Counted from the first letter of the stretch, positions 23,304 through 34,884 are shown. The stretch: DNA of 64,000 bases from Accumulibacter sp. (GCA_024235695.1 JACKLX010000017.1:1-64000); one strand, 5' to 3'. The notes: generated from the letters alone by a model not told the origin. Numbers and translations: made by a program.

Positions 23304-23624
23304 TCAGAGCGCGAAGACGTGCTTGGTGCGTAGCGTCCGGCGCTCCGCCAGGAGCTCCAGCAGGCGGTCGACATGCGGGTGTTTGCCGGGATTGGCGCGC
23401 GCATCGTCGGCGTGCTCGGCAAACATCTCCAGGCCTTTGCGGGCAGCCTCGGGCGTGATCGCACCATAGGTCTGCGCCAGGTGGTTATAGACGGCCAGGG
23501 ACCCCTGACTGCCGGCCTTGTTCTCGATCGTCGCCAGCAGCTCGCCGGTGGCGTCCAGCAGCTTGATCGCCGCGACATGCGATATCCCCGGCAGCTTTTT
23601 CAGATTATCGGCAAATTGTGCCAT
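23304..23624 (-). CDS. DUF2322-family protein
   Basis: The 106-residue soluble protein begins MAQFADNLKKLPGISHV and contains KLLDATGELLATIENKAG, SQGSLAVYNHLAQTYGAI and a KHPHVDRLLELL tail. These match what I remember of DUF2322, a family of unknown function mostly in beta- and gammaproteobacteria. No catalytic motif stands out. It starts 2 nt after the stop of the zinc-ribbon gene and so belongs to the purB transcription unit. Confidence 0.7.
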   Translation of the reverse strand: MAQFADNLKKLPGISHVAAIKLLDATGELLATIENKAGSQGSLAVYNHLAQTYGAITPEAARKGLEMFAEHADDARANPGKHPHVDRLLELLAERRTLRTKHVFAL

Positions 23625-23626
23625 GC

Positions 23627-23958
23627 TCAGCCCTTCCGACTGCGGATCACGCCGACGATGACACCGACCGTCACGCAGCCACCGATGATCGCCAGTACCG
23701 AGCGCCAGGCGGTCTGCTCGGGGCCGACGGCCGATGACCAGACGGCGGTGATCAGGCCGCCGGCCAGAACGCCAAACAGACCGCCGAGAAAGGCGCCGCG
23801 CCCACTTGCCCCACGCCGTCCGTCTTCGCCGCAACAGTAGGGGCAGTAAGGAGAATCACCCGGCAGCTCGCGCGCGCAGCTGCCGCAGACGATCGTTCCG
23901 GGCGCTTCGTCGGCCGTCGTCGCTGTCGCGATCTCGGTCACCCGCGGTTCCACCCGCA

Positions 23959-23959
<1 letters not shown>
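23627..23959 (-). CDS. Zinc-ribbon membrane protein of unknown function
   Basis: The ATG at 23959 overlaps the purB stop (TGATG), so translation is probably coupled. The 110-residue product has a zinc ribbon near residue 25 (CGSCARELPGDSPYCPYCC), a Gly-rich linker, then two membrane helices (FLGGLFGVLAGGLITAVWSS and SVLAIIGGCVTVGVIVGVI) and a basic end. Similar short zinc-ribbon plus TM proteins are common and uncharacterised. The upstream frame that adds 15 residues is rejected because of the overlap signal. Confidence 0.68.
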
Positions 23960-26057
<2,098 letters not shown>

Positions 26058-26223
26058 AGGAAGCGGGTCGACCAGCGCCCGGCCGTCGCTATCGGGGCGG
26101 CCGCCTTCGTTTGGCTGCTGCCAGCCGCTCGCCCGCCCAGCGGCATGGGGCGATCGGTCGACGGCGCCGGAGCTTGGACCACCACCGAAACCGCCTCGCC
26201 GACGTCGATCCGCGTCGCAACGT

Positions 26224-28470
26224 TCAGTTGTTGTCGCTGATCAGGATGGCCATCGAACGGCCGGCGACGGTCAGCGCATCGCCGGCAGCCGGGCACGCCT
26301 TCCGCCAGTTCCCCGGCCGGCACATGTCCTGCCCGCGGCCAAGCCAGGAACGCGCCAGGATCTGCCAGTTTCCCCGTGACCAGTCGCGCAGGTTGTCCAC
26401 CGTGAAGGGCTCCCAGCGCTCGTTGTAGACCACCATCAGATCGGGCTCGCCGGCCTTTCCCCACCAGACGACGGCGAGCTGCGACGGCTCGCCGCCTGGC
26501 GGCCCCTCCCAGGCGTAGCTGAAACCACCGTCGTTGATCGGCCCGGCACGGTCGTCTCTGGCGGCATGCACGTAGCGCGCAAAATCGCTGCGGCGGAAGT
26601 GACTCCATTGCTTGCGCAGGCTGATCAGCCCCCGCGTCCACTCGAATAACTCGCGGCCGTAGCGCGGACCGGTGGGCGAAGCACTGTTGTCCCCGTCCTT
26701 GAGCCGCCAGTCGATCCAGTTCACCCGGTTGACCGCCGCCTTGCCCGAACTCGACTCGTAGTTGTAGCTGTTGCGGGCGCCCTCCTGCGAAGCCGCACCG
26801 GCCTTGGTCCGACCGAACTCGTCGCCCTGCAGGATGATCGGCACACCCTGCGAAGTGAGCAGGATGCCGAGCAGCAGCTTCTCGCGCTGGCGCCGCAGAT
26901 CCTCGTCCTGATTACTGTCCCAGCAATTCTGCGAGCCATCCGCATCGTTGAACCAGGTGCAGTCCCGCAGCGTGTAGCCGTCATGGACGGCGACCAGATT
27001 GATCGAACGCCAGGGCCGGCTCGACGCCGCCGGGCCGTCGCCGTCGCTCACCGCACCGCGACCTTCGATCAGTTGCTTGAAGGCTCCCGGGTCCTTCAAT
27101 GCCGACTGCGAAAAGCGTCGGACCTTGTCGCGGTAACGGCCCAGCCACTTGGCCCAGCGGTTGTTGTCGGCACTCCAGCCGTTGCTGTCCATGAAATCCC
27201 ACCACTGCCCGCCGAGGTCCCAGGGTTCGGCATGCAGGTGCGCGCCGGCAAAGCGTGGATCGTTGTCGATCCAGTCGGCGGCGTCGTCCGAACCCTCGGC
27301 GAGAATGCGTGCCAGGTCGAAGCGGAAGCCGTCGATACCGTACACCTGATGCCACATCGCCAGCGAGTCGTTCACCAGTCGCTTGCTGTAGCGCTGGCCA
27401 CCCGAAAAATCGAGATCGTTGCCGGTGCCGGTATTGTTCAGGTAATGCGCATTGTCCGGCGTGCCGCGGTAGACGCGATCCGCTGCCAGACACATCAGGT
27501 TGAAACACTTGGCGGCCAGGCGGCCATCGGCGACCCAGGGGCCCTGCTCGCCGGTGTGGTTGTAAACCACGTCCATGAACACCGCGATACCCCGCCGATG
27601 CAAGGCCTTGACCAACTGCTTGAGCTCGACCACCTGCTGCCCGGCACGAGCCGCGTAACGCGCTTCCGGCGCAAAGAAATTGGTGGTCATGTAGCCCCAG
27701 TGATTGAGGCGATCGGCTTCGTTGCCGGTCTGTTCGTCATACTCCATGACCGGCATCAGTTCGACGGCGTTCACCCCCAGCTCGACCAGATGGTCAATCC
27801 CCGCGGCCAGCCCACCGGGCGTCTTGAGGCCGCCGCGGGTCAGGCCAAGGTACGTGCCACGCCGGTCGGCGGGCAGTCCCTCGAGCGTCGCCGTGTAGTC
27901 CTGGACGTGCAGTTCGTAGACGATCAGATCCTCTGGCGCGACCCGCACGTGACCCGGGAAGCGGTCGCGGGAGTGGTCGTAGACGGCGCTCTTGCCACCG
28001 CCGGCATAGATCGTCGTGGTCATGTCGGTGAATGGCAAACCGCTGAAAAAGGCCTCGTAGTTGACGTTGCCGGTGCGATACGCGTAAGGGTCGTTGAGGA
28101 CGTAGGCGGGATTGAACAGCGCGCCGCGCGGACGCTCCGGCGACGCCTCGCGCGGACCGCTGGCACGATACATGTAGAACAGTCCATGGCCGATCCCGGC
28201 GCCGCGGACCTTGACCTTCCAGTCGTCACCCGAACGCTGCATTGGCACTCGCCGGCTGGCCTCGCGCGAGCGCGGATCGTCGTAGAGCAAGAGGTCGACG
28301 GCCGTCGCCTCGGGCGCGTAAACGACGAAATCCAGCCAGTTCCCGGCGCCGAAATGCGCCCCGTAACGGGCCTCCTGGCTGCTTGCCGATTCCTGTGCCG
28401 CGGCGCAACCGTTGCCCGCTGCGATCAGGGCTAAGGCCAGGATGGCCTTGCGCAATTGACGTCTTGTCAT
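26224..28470 (-). CDS. Exported GlgX-like glycogen/alpha-glucan debranching enzyme (GH13)
   Basis: The 748-residue protein starts at the ATG at 28470, after AGGAGGACTGGTCAA. It opens with a Sec signal peptide (RKAILALALIAAGNG, cleavage near AAAQ), so it should act in the periplasm or outside. A CBM48-like N-terminal domain (residues about 35-150) precedes the GH13 barrel: DVVYNHT (region I), GFRFDLA (nucleophile Asp), LHAEPWDLG (acid/base Glu) and VHDGYTL. WGYMTTNFFAPEARYA and GDEFGRTKAG are typical of GlgX/isoamylase. Cytoplasmic GlgX lacks such a leader. The closest functional idea is a secreted isoamylase acting on external or released glycogen. Confidence 0.85.
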   Translation of the reverse strand: MTRRQLRKAILALALIAAGNGCAAAQESASSQEARYGAHFGAGNWLDFVVYAPEATAVDLLLYDDPRSREASRRVPMQRSGDDWKVKVRGAGIGHGLFYMYRASGPREASPERPRGALFNPAYVLNDPYAYRTGNVNYEAFFSGLPFTDMTTTIYAGGGKSAVYDHSRDRFPGHVRVAPEDLIVYELHVQDYTATLEGLPADRRGTYLGLTRGGLKTPGGLAAGIDHLVELGVNAVELMPVMEYDEQTGNEADRLNHWGYMTTNFFAPEARYAARAGQQVVELKQLVKALHRRGIAVFMDVVYNHTGEQGPWVADGRLAAKCFNLMCLAADRVYRGTPDNAHYLNNTGTGNDLDFSGGQRYSKRLVNDSLAMWHQVYGIDGFRFDLARILAEGSDDAADWIDNDPRFAGAHLHAEPWDLGGQWWDFMDSNGWSADNNRWAKWLGRYRDKVRRFSQSALKDPGAFKQLIEGRGAVSDGDGPAASSRPWRSINLVAVHDGYTLRDCTWFNDADGSQNCWDSNQDEDLRRQREKLLLGILLTSQGVPIILQGDEFGRTKAGAASQEGARNSYNYESSSGKAAVNRVNWIDWRLKDGDNSASPTGPRYGRELFEWTRGLISLRKQWSHFRRSDFARYVHAARDDRAGPINDGGFSYAWEGPPGGEPSQLAVVWWGKAGEPDLMVVYNERWEPFTVDNLRDWSRGNWQILARSWLGRGQDMCRPGNWRKACPAAGDALTVAGRSMAILISDNN

Positions 28471-28579
28471 TTGACCAGTCCTCCTGCAGGACATTGACCC
28501 ACCAGCGTCCGGCTCGCCGACCGCAGGTCAAGCCGTGCCGGCAGTTCCGCCGAGGCAGCCGACGCTCGCCGCAAGACGC

Positions 28580-29542
28580 CTAACGCGCGCCGGCAGGCGG
28601 CGGCTGCGGCACCATCGCATTGGCATCAACGCCGTCGCCGCCAACCTCGACCGCATCGGCCTTGCCGTCTTCCTGCAACAGCGACTCTTCGGCGCGTCGG
28701 TTGAGGACGATGACGCTGATCCGGCGATTGATCGAACTGAGCGGGTCGTTCTTGTCGAACAATACCGTAGACGCCAGCCCGACGACACGCAAGACCTTGT
28801 GCTCGTCCATGCCGCCGGCAATCAGCTCACGGCGTGAAGCGTTGGCGCGATTGGCCGACAATTCCCAGTTCGAAAAACCCTTGTCGCCGCCACTGAACTG
28901 AGCCGCGTCGGTATGGCCCGACAGGCTCACTTTGTTCGGCACGGCATTCAGCGCCTTGCCGATCTCGTGCAGTATCACCCGCGTATGCGGCTTGAGCTCG
29001 GCGCTGCTGGTATCGAACATCGGCCGATTCTGCTCATCGACGATCTGGATCCGCAAGCCCTCGCTGGTGATGTCGAGCAACAGCTGGCTCTTGAACTGTT
29101 TGAGCGCCGGGTTGCTCTCGATCAGTTTCTCGATGTTCTGCTTGAGCTGGCCAAGCATCACCTTCTCGCGTTCCTCGAAGGCCTTGCGTGCCGCCTCGGC
29201 GTTGGTCTCCCTGAGGTTCACGGTCTTGCTCTTGGCGTCGATATCACCACCCTTGACCTGGCCGGCAGCACGTGTCAGGTCCTTGCCACCGCCCTTCAGA
29301 ACGCTCGAGCTGTCGCCCGTTCCCGAACCACCCTGTGACGCAATCTTCAGCGGATTCTGGAAGTAATCGGCGATTCCTTTGAGGTCGCCACTGGCCGTCG
29401 AGCCAAGCAACCACATCAGCAGGAAGAAGGCCATCATCGCCGTCACGAAGTCGGCATAGGCGATCTTCCACGCCCCGCCGTGGTGACCGCCGGTCACCTT
29501 CTTGACACGCTTGATGACTATCGGGCGTACGTCGTCGCTCAT
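28580..29542 (-). CDS. motB: Flagellar motor stator protein MotB
   Basis: The 320-residue protein starts 32 nt after motA with GGAGG in front. The single membrane helix carries the proton-binding Asp in WKIAYADFVTAMMAFF near residue 32. The C-terminal OmpA-like peptidoglycan-binding domain includes SGHTDAAQFSG and NWELSANRANASRREL. The plug and linker contain a Gly/Ser-rich stretch near residues 70-90. MotB anchors the stator to the cell wall. No flagellar genes are in the window. Confidence 0.93.
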   Translation of the reverse strand: MSDDVRPIVIKRVKKVTGGHHGGAWKIAYADFVTAMMAFFLLMWLLGSTASGDLKGIADYFQNPLKIASQGGSGTGDSSSVLKGGGKDLTRAAGQVKGGDIDAKSKTVNLRETNAEAARKAFEEREKVMLGQLKQNIEKLIESNPALKQFKSQLLLDITSEGLRIQIVDEQNRPMFDTSSAELKPHTRVILHEIGKALNAVPNKVSLSGHTDAAQFSGGDKGFSNWELSANRANASRRELIAGGMDEHKVLRVVGLASTVLFDKNDPLSSINRRISVIVLNRRAEESLLQEDGKADAVEVGGDGVDANAMVPQPPPAGAR

Positions 29543-29574
29543 TCAGCGCCTCCGGTCTGCGGCAGCGGCATCGC

Positions 29575-30432
29575 CTACCTGCCCTTGCGGTTCTTGAGCT
29601 CTTCCTCGAGCTCCGCGAAAGACGGACGAACGCCCGAGGTCAGCGTCTTGCGCCCGAACTCGACGGCTACCTGCGGTGCATAACCCGACATCGACGCCAG
29701 CAGGACGACCTTGATCACCTGGTAGATCTTCGAACCGTCCTGTGCCTTCTGCTCCAGCAGGCTGGCGACCGGGGAAACGAAGCCGTAAGCGATGAGAATA
29801 CCGAGGAAGGTACCAACCAGAGCGCCGCCGATCATCTTGCCGAGCACTGCCGGCGGCTCGCCCACCGAGCCCATGACGTTCACCACGCCCATCACGGCGA
29901 CGATGATGCCGAAGGCCGGTACCGCATCGGCGACCTTCGAGACGACGTGCCCCGGACTCTCGACTTCGTGATGATGCGTCTCGATTTCGATATCCATCAG
30001 GTTCTCGATCTCGATGGCATTGAGATTGCCGCCCACCATCATCCGCAGGTAATCGGTAATGAACTCCATGACGTGGTGATCGCTGGCCAGCGCCGGGTAC
30101 TTGCCGAATATCGGACTCTCGTGCGGGTTCTCGACGTCGTTCTCGATCGACATCAGGCCTTCCTTGCGCACCTTGGCAAGGATCTCGAAAAGCATCGCCA
30201 GCAGATCGACATACAGGACCTTGGTAAACTTCGACCCCTTGAAGATCCCCGGCAACGCGCCGACGGTCGACTTGATGATCTTCAGATCGTTGCTGGCGAC
30301 GAAGCCGCCAATCGTCAGACCGACGATGGCAATGTATTCAAGCGGCACCCACAGCGCAGCCAGGCTACCGTGCACCGCGTAGGTGCCAAGTGCCGACGCC
30401 AGAATGATTATGTAGCCAACGATAAGAAACAT
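29575..30432 (-). CDS. motA: Flagellar motor stator protein MotA
   Basis: The 285-residue membrane protein starts with GGGAGGGCGG before its ATG. It has four membrane helices and a cytoplasmic loop that contains charged residues such as KVRKEGLMSIENDVENP. The proton-channel segment AVPAFGIIVAVMGVVNVMGSV is conserved (given in part: AFGIIVAVMGVVNV). Together with MotB it forms the 5:2 stator that powers flagellar rotation. The order motA-motB is standard. Confidence 0.93.
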   Translation of the reverse strand: MFLIVGYIIILASALGTYAVHGSLAALWVPLEYIAIVGLTIGGFVASNDLKIIKSTVGALPGIFKGSKFTKVLYVDLLAMLFEILAKVRKEGLMSIENDVENPHESPIFGKYPALASDHHVMEFITDYLRMMVGGNLNAIEIENLMDIEIETHHHEVESPGHVVSKVADAVPAFGIIVAVMGVVNVMGSVGEPPAVLGKMIGGALVGTFLGILIAYGFVSPVASLLEQKAQDGSKIYQVIKVVLLASMSGYAPQVAVEFGRKTLTSGVRPSFAELEEELKNRKGR

Positions 30433-30817
30433 CCGCCCTCCCTTGTCATTGCGCGCTGCGCGCTGGCCAAACGGTCATCACCGTCCAGTCCCTCCGATCA
30501 TGACCGTCATGACCGTTTACCCTCATTCCCGACCGGTTTCCCTCGCCGGGGCGAAGGGAGCTCATGCGTCGCAGACGCGACTTTCTCGGCAACGTCAGCA
30601 CTGTCGCGCATTGTAGCCAGATTGAGCGCTTGCGGCACAGGCGACGACCCGAAGTGATGCGTCTGCTCGACGCCTGAGCGCATTCTTGCCACGGGCGACG
30701 CCGCTACCTGCCGCCAGTGACGGATCGCTGCCGGGATCGCCAGCCGATGCCCTGCTGACCACCGGAATCGGCTAGACTTGCCGGGTCGCCCGGTCGCCAG
30801 CGAGGGAATTTCAAGGA
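30433..30817. other. Intergenic region between motA and the NUDIX gene
   Basis: This 385-base divergent region holds the leaders of both genes. A short tandem (TCATGACCG repeated near 30498-30515) and a patch with low G+C near 30520 are visible. I see no clear promoter hexamers, no RNA gene and no supported ORF; the small frame at 30507-30692 lacks a ribosome binding site. Confidence 0.4.
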
Positions 30818-31357
30818 ATGAAGTTTTGCAGTCAGTGCGGTGGAGAGGTCAGCCTGCGGATTCCCGAGGGCGACAACCTGCCCCGTCATGTGTGCCCGCA
30901 CTGCGGCACGATCCACTACCAGAATCCCAGGTTGGTGGTCGGCTGCGTCGCCGAGTGGCAAGAGCGGATCCTGCTCTGCCGACGCTCGATCGCACCACGC
31001 TACGGCTTGTGGACGCTACCCGCCGGCTTCATGGAAAATGGCGAGACGACGGCGCAGGCAGCCGCCCGCGAAACCCTCGAAGAAGCGTGCGCGCGGGTCG
31101 AACTCGGGCCGCTGTTTTCGCTGGTCAACATTCCGCACATCAACCAGGTGCATCTCTTCTACCGCGCACGCCTGCTTGATACCGACTTCTCCGCCGGACT
31201 GGAAACCCTGGAAACGGCGCTGTTCGCCGAATCCGAAGTGCCGTGGCAGCAACTCGCCTTCCAGAGCGTCACGCTCTGCCTGCGAGCCTATTTCTCCGAT
31301 CGGCAGAGCGGCCACTTCGTTCTCCACGAGGACGCCCTGCAGCCGGCACCGCGCTAG
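30818..31357 (+). CDS. NUDIX hydrolase with N-terminal zinc ribbon
   Basis: The 179-residue product begins with a zinc ribbon (MKFCSQCGGEV, then VCPHCGTIHYQNP near residue 28), as in NudC-like and ADP-ribose pyrophosphatase-like proteins. The NUDIX box reads GFMENGETTAQAAARETLEE near residue 69, with all catalytic Glu present; the Gly that normally closes the box is replaced by Cys or Ala. The substrate is a nucleoside diphosphate-linked compound, not further definable. It is convergent with the DUF3149 gene. Confidence 0.88.
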   Translation: MKFCSQCGGEVSLRIPEGDNLPRHVCPHCGTIHYQNPRLVVGCVAEWQERILLCRRSIAPRYGLWTLPAGFMENGETTAQAAARETLEEACARVELGPLFSLVNIPHINQVHLFYRARLLDTDFSAGLETLETALFAESEVPWQQLAFQSVTLCLRAYFSDRQSGHFVLHEDALQPAPR

Positions 31358-31375
31358 CGATCGCCCGCCAGGGTG

Positions 31376-31516
31376 CTACTTGCTGCCCTTTTCGGCGTCC
31401 TCGCGCATCTTCCTGCGGAAAAAGTACGGAAACCAGACGGACATGGCCAGCACGAAGACGATCACGAAGACGCTGAACAAACCGTAGTCGGTCGAAAAAA
31501 GAAGATCCCAGGCCAT
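31376..31516 (-). CDS. DUF3149-type small membrane protein
   Basis: A 46-residue reading frame too short for routine gene calls. It runs from the ATG at 31516 (3 nt after the ccoH stop) to TAG at 31376. The product has a hydrophobic helix (FSVFVIVFVLAMSVWFPYFF) between an acidic N-terminus (MAWDLLFSTDYG) and a basic, charged tail (RRKMREDAEKGSK). The pattern matches what I recall of DUF3149 proteins. It is the last gene of ccoG-ccoH, so a role in oxidase assembly or the membrane complex is plausible. Confidence 0.72.
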   Translation of the reverse strand: MAWDLLFSTDYGLFSVFVIVFVLAMSVWFPYFFRRKMREDAEKGSK

Positions 31517-31519
31517 CAC

Positions 31520-32062
31520 TCACCTCCCGTTGTTTTCAGAACCTTGTTGCACAGCCGACGCCGTCAGCCGGACTGCCGGCTGTCTGTCAGTTTCCCAGTC
31601 GCCGGCCAGCAGCCACTCGCTCTGGCCATCCTCGAGGACAACCCGCCAGCGACCGTGTAATGGCGCCAGGCTGCCGACATAGACGCCACCACCCTCGGAG
31701 CGCAAGGCGACCCGCTGATCGGAACCTGCCCGCGTCGGATGGGCAAGACGCAAGACCAGCGCCTCGGGCAGCGCCACGCCCTCCCTGGCACGCAGCAGAA
31801 CGCGGATTCGGTCACCGTTGCCGCCGAGCACCAGTTCGGCAGTGATGCCCAGTTCACCGGCATGACGATCGCGTGCGGTGCGCTGGTTGATCGTCAAACC
31901 CTGTTTGTAGTAGTCGTCGTCGACCAGGCCGTCGTTGCTGACCACCGCCAGGTAGGCGGTGAGCAGACCAGCGACAATGACCGTCACCGGGCCAAGCATC
32001 AGCAGCCACGGCCAGGGTTCGCGGTACCATGGCCGGTCGTCGCTCCTCAATCGGCGATTCAT
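31520..32062 (-). CDS. ccoH: FixH/CcoH family cbb3 oxidase assembly protein
   Basis: The 180-residue protein has one N-terminal membrane helix (PWPWLLMLGPVTVIVAGLLT) followed by the FixH hallmark SNDGLVDDDYYKQGLTINQ near residue 42. The rest is a periplasmic beta-rich domain. FixH is needed for maturation of cbb3 oxidase. The ATG overlaps the ccoG stop (ATGA), which indicates coupling. Confidence 0.88.
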   Translation of the reverse strand: MNRRLRSDDRPWYREPWPWLLMLGPVTVIVAGLLTAYLAVVSNDGLVDDDYYKQGLTINQRTARDRHAGELGITAELVLGGNGDRIRVLLRAREGVALPEALVLRLAHPTRAGSDQRVALRSEGGGVYVGSLAPLHGRWRVVLEDGQSEWLLAGDWETDRQPAVRLTASAVQQGSENNGR

Positions 32063-33474
32063 GGCAGGAAGAAGCTCGCTTTCTCGCGGACCGCGATCTC
32101 GTCGCGATCATCGGCCCGGACTTCGAAGAAGATCGGGTTGGAACCCTTCTTGCCTGCCTCGGGCTCGACGCGCGCCGACAGCGCGACGGTCTTCGACGAG
32201 GCCGCCGGAATGTCCACTTCGCGCTCACCGACGATATCGATGCCGTCGAGGCCGCTGACGCCGATCGAAAAGCGGTGTGCTGTCTCGTCGGTATTCGAGA
32301 TGTGCAGGCTGAAGACGTTCTCGATGCGCCCGTCTTCGGCTTCGCGTGACAGGCTCGAGCGGTCGCGCAGGATGTCGAGCTTCAACGGCACGCGGTTGCC
32401 GAGACTCCACGCCGCCGCCAGGATGATCGCCAGCAGGATGCCGGTATACAGCAACGTTCGGAAACGCAGGAGATGCGCGAAGATCTCGCGTGCCGAGTAG
32501 TGTTTTTCCAGGGCATTCTCGGTCGAATAGCGAATCAGGCCACGCGGCGACCCGACCTTGTCCATCACCTGGTCGCAGGCGTCGATGCACGCCGCGCAGG
32601 CGATGCACTCGAGCTGCAGGCCGTTGCGAATATCGATGCCGGTCGGGCAGACCTGCACACAGATGCTGCAGTCGACGCAATCGCCAAGCGGCGGCGCATC
32701 GCCAGCCGCCTTCTTCTTGCGCAGCCCCCGCGGTTCGCCGCGTTCGGGGTCGTAGCTGATGATCAGCGTGTCGGGGTCGAACATGACGCCCTGGAAGCGC
32801 GCGTACGGACACATGTACTTGCAGACCTGCTCGCGCAGGAAGCCGGCCATCATGTACAGGAAAGCGGCGTAGAACAACACCCAGAATGCTTCCCACGGCC
32901 CGATCCGGAACGACGCCAGCTCGCTCAGCAATTCCTTGATCGGCGTGAAATAGCCGACAAAGGTAATCCCGGTCCACAGCGCCACCAGCAGCCAGAGCGA
33001 GTGCTTGATGAGCTTGAGACGGAACTTGCGTGGGTTCATCGCTTGTCCATCGAGCTTTATTCGCGCCGGCCGTTCGCCCTCGACCTTACGTTCGATCCAC
33101 ATCAGGATCTCGGTGTACACCGTCTGCGGACACGCGTAGCCGCAGAACAGGCGCCCGCCGATAGCGGTGACCAGGAACAGCGCATAGGCAGAAATCACCA
33201 GCAGGACGGCGAGATAGATAACGTCCTGCGGCCAGAAGACCAGGCCGAAGACATAGAACTTGCGCTCGGCGATGTGAAAAAGCACTGCCTGCCGACCGTT
33301 CCACTGGACCCAGCAGAGGCCGTAGAACAGCGCCTGCGTGAACCACACCATCAACCAGCGCCAGTTGTTGAAGGTTCCCGTCACCGTTCGGGCATGTACG
33401 GTCTTGTGCTTCTCGTACAGGCTGTCGACGTTGATTGGAACGGCCCTGGCCGTGCTGCCGGCCCCTTCATTCAT
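32059..33474 (-). CDS. ccoG: cbb3 oxidase accessory protein CcoG (FixG), polyferredoxin
   Basis: The 471-residue membrane protein delivers or reduces copper for cbb3 oxidase. Five membrane helices include a CGYACPQTVYTEI motif near residue 115. Two [4Fe-4S] clusters follow: CVDCSICVQVCP near residue 265 and CIACAACIDACD near 288. A C-terminal Ig-like domain (IG_FixG) ends at FFLP. An FNR-type box lies about 75 nt upstream of the ATG. The partner gene ccoH overlaps by 4 nt. Confidence 0.95.
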   Translation of the reverse strand: MNEGAGSTARAVPINVDSLYEKHKTVHARTVTGTFNNWRWLMVWFTQALFYGLCWVQWNGRQAVLFHIAERKFYVFGLVFWPQDVIYLAVLLVISAYALFLVTAIGGRLFCGYACPQTVYTEILMWIERKVEGERPARIKLDGQAMNPRKFRLKLIKHSLWLLVALWTGITFVGYFTPIKELLSELASFRIGPWEAFWVLFYAAFLYMMAGFLREQVCKYMCPYARFQGVMFDPDTLIISYDPERGEPRGLRKKKAAGDAPPLGDCVDCSICVQVCPTGIDIRNGLQLECIACAACIDACDQVMDKVGSPRGLIRYSTENALEKHYSAREIFAHLLRFRTLLYTGILLAIILAAAWSLGNRVPLKLDILRDRSSLSREAEDGRIENVFSLHISNTDETAHRFSIGVSGLDGIDIVGEREVDIPAASSKTVALSARVEPEAGKKGSNPIFFEVRADDRDEIAVREKASFFLP

Positions 33475-33880
33475 GATCCCAGCTCCAATCTATTTCAGAA
33501 TTCCACCATGCACTAATATTGCACGATCCGACGAAAATCGTCTTGATATGAATCAGGCACGCGGATCGTCGGGGCATTCGAGCCGTGCGACGCCGCTCGT
33601 CGGCAACCGACCGCAATTGTTGTCCCGTCTTGCCACCTTGGCCGGTCGGTGGTCCTGGTCCGCAAAGCCGACGATGCCGGCGCCTTGCCGCCAGGCAATT
33701 GGCGGCGACCGCCGGCGCGAGCGACCGCCTGCGCGCGAGATGTCGCCTGGCGTTCGGTCGCATGCTGCCCGAGTCCCCGCAGCGGCTGCGCAGCAGCGCG
33801 TCTTGCCATCGGCAACACGCGCTCGCATCGGGCAAGGCAGTTGGCCGGCCTGCCCGCGATTGCGCACGCGCGAAGCCCGC
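33475..33880. other. Control region upstream of ccoG
   Basis: About 400 bases lie between the lipoprotein gene and ccoG, including the FNR-type box at 33543-33556 and an A/T-richer stretch from 33480 to 33550. The rest is high-G+C sequence with no supported ORF. Confidence 0.45.
33543..33556 (-). promoter_or_regulatory. FNR/ANR-type box upstream of ccoG
   Basis: TTGATATGAATCAG matches TTGAT-N4-ATCAA at nine of ten positions. It is centred about 76 nt before the ccoG ATG. Oxygen-responsive control of cbb3 genes by FNR/ANR/FixK is well documented. Confidence 0.7.
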
Positions 33881-34714
33881 CTACTTTGCCGGCGGCGCGA
33901 CCCCGCGCAGTTGGCCCAGGCGCATGGCGACCTCGAGCGACCACTTGTCAAACGCATCCCTGGCGTAGGTCCACGCCTGGAACGAGCTCAGATAGCCGCT
34001 TGCCCAGGTCTCGGCAGCACCGACGGCACCCGCATCCGTCGCCGCGGCATATTTTCGTCCGATCTGTGTATCCCGACACTCGCCGAGGATGGCGCCGCTG
34101 GCGCCATCACGAAACTGCATTTCCATGCCGGTTTCGCCCATGTACGGCGTCGAGCCTGCTGGCCTGCCGGTAGCGACGCCAGAGCCCGCTTCGGCAACAA
34201 AGGCGTAGGGAATCAAGGTGCCGGCAAGGCTGTCGCTGACCGTCGTCGGCACCAGATTGGTCACCGCGATGCGCAGTACCAGGACGCCTGGGCCGGCCGC
34301 GTCGACCACCTGCATTTGCGGCTTCAAGGCCTTGACCAGCGCACTGTGGAAGTAGTCGGTGAGCGTCTTCAGGTCGTTCGGATCGATCGTCTGCTGCTTG
34401 CCTTGATCGCTGGGTGGCGCGAGCGAAACGACGATGCGCGAAATCAACACCTTGTTGTAACGCGAGGCGTTGAGATTGTCCTCGCGCCAGCACTCGATCC
34501 CCTGCCCCCAGGCCGTCGGCTTGAGACGCGCGTAATCCGACAGAAAGCCGCTGCGCGTCATTCCTGCCTGGTAGCTGGCGGTGACGTCCGTGCCGCTGCC
34601 CATGACCGCGCTGTCGGGCGCGCAGCCGGCAAGCAGAACAACGCTGCCGGCGACGGCGATCACGCCGATGGTGCGTCCGAACGCTGCTCGTTCGGCAATC
34701 GCTGGTGACTTCAT
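33881..34714 (-). CDS. DUF3313-type lipoprotein
   Basis: The ATG at 34714 follows AGGAGAACTTG, which fixes the start. The 277-residue product has a lipobox (VVLLAGC near residue 28) and should be a lipoprotein. The body, with TRSGFLSDYARLKPTAWGQ near residue 54 and VVDAAGPGVLVLRIAVTNL near 135, resembles DUF3313 proteins of unknown function. It is flanked by a terminator after ccoP and the FNR-controlled ccoG region, so it is probably transcribed alone and only happens to sit inside the cbb3 locus. Confidence 0.72.
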   Translation of the reverse strand: MKSPAIAERAAFGRTIGVIAVAGSVVLLAGCAPDSAVMGSGTDVTASYQAGMTRSGFLSDYARLKPTAWGQGIECWREDNLNASRYNKVLISRIVVSLAPPSDQGKQQTIDPNDLKTLTDYFHSALVKALKPQMQVVDAAGPGVLVLRIAVTNLVPTTVSDSLAGTLIPYAFVAEAGSGVATGRPAGSTPYMGETGMEMQFRDGASGAILGECRDTQIGRKYAAATDAGAVGAAETWASGYLSSFQAWTYARDAFDKWSLEVAMRLGQLRGVAPPAK

Positions 34715-34884
34715 CAAGTTCTCCTGAAAGGCCGCCATTATGACTCATCGGCCACCGCCAAGCCAGAGTGACAGCGCGACGGGCCGGTGCGTCCGCGACA
34801 TCTTGGCAGCCGCGGCGCACGGCAGCCGTCGTGCCGTCGCCGACACCGTCGCCAAGCAGGCGGCTCCAGGAAGGGCGCACCACA

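Noticed and set aside
30507-30692. 61-codon frame upstream of motA
   Set aside because: No ribosome binding site and no known family; the sequence shows no codon-position bias I can point to.
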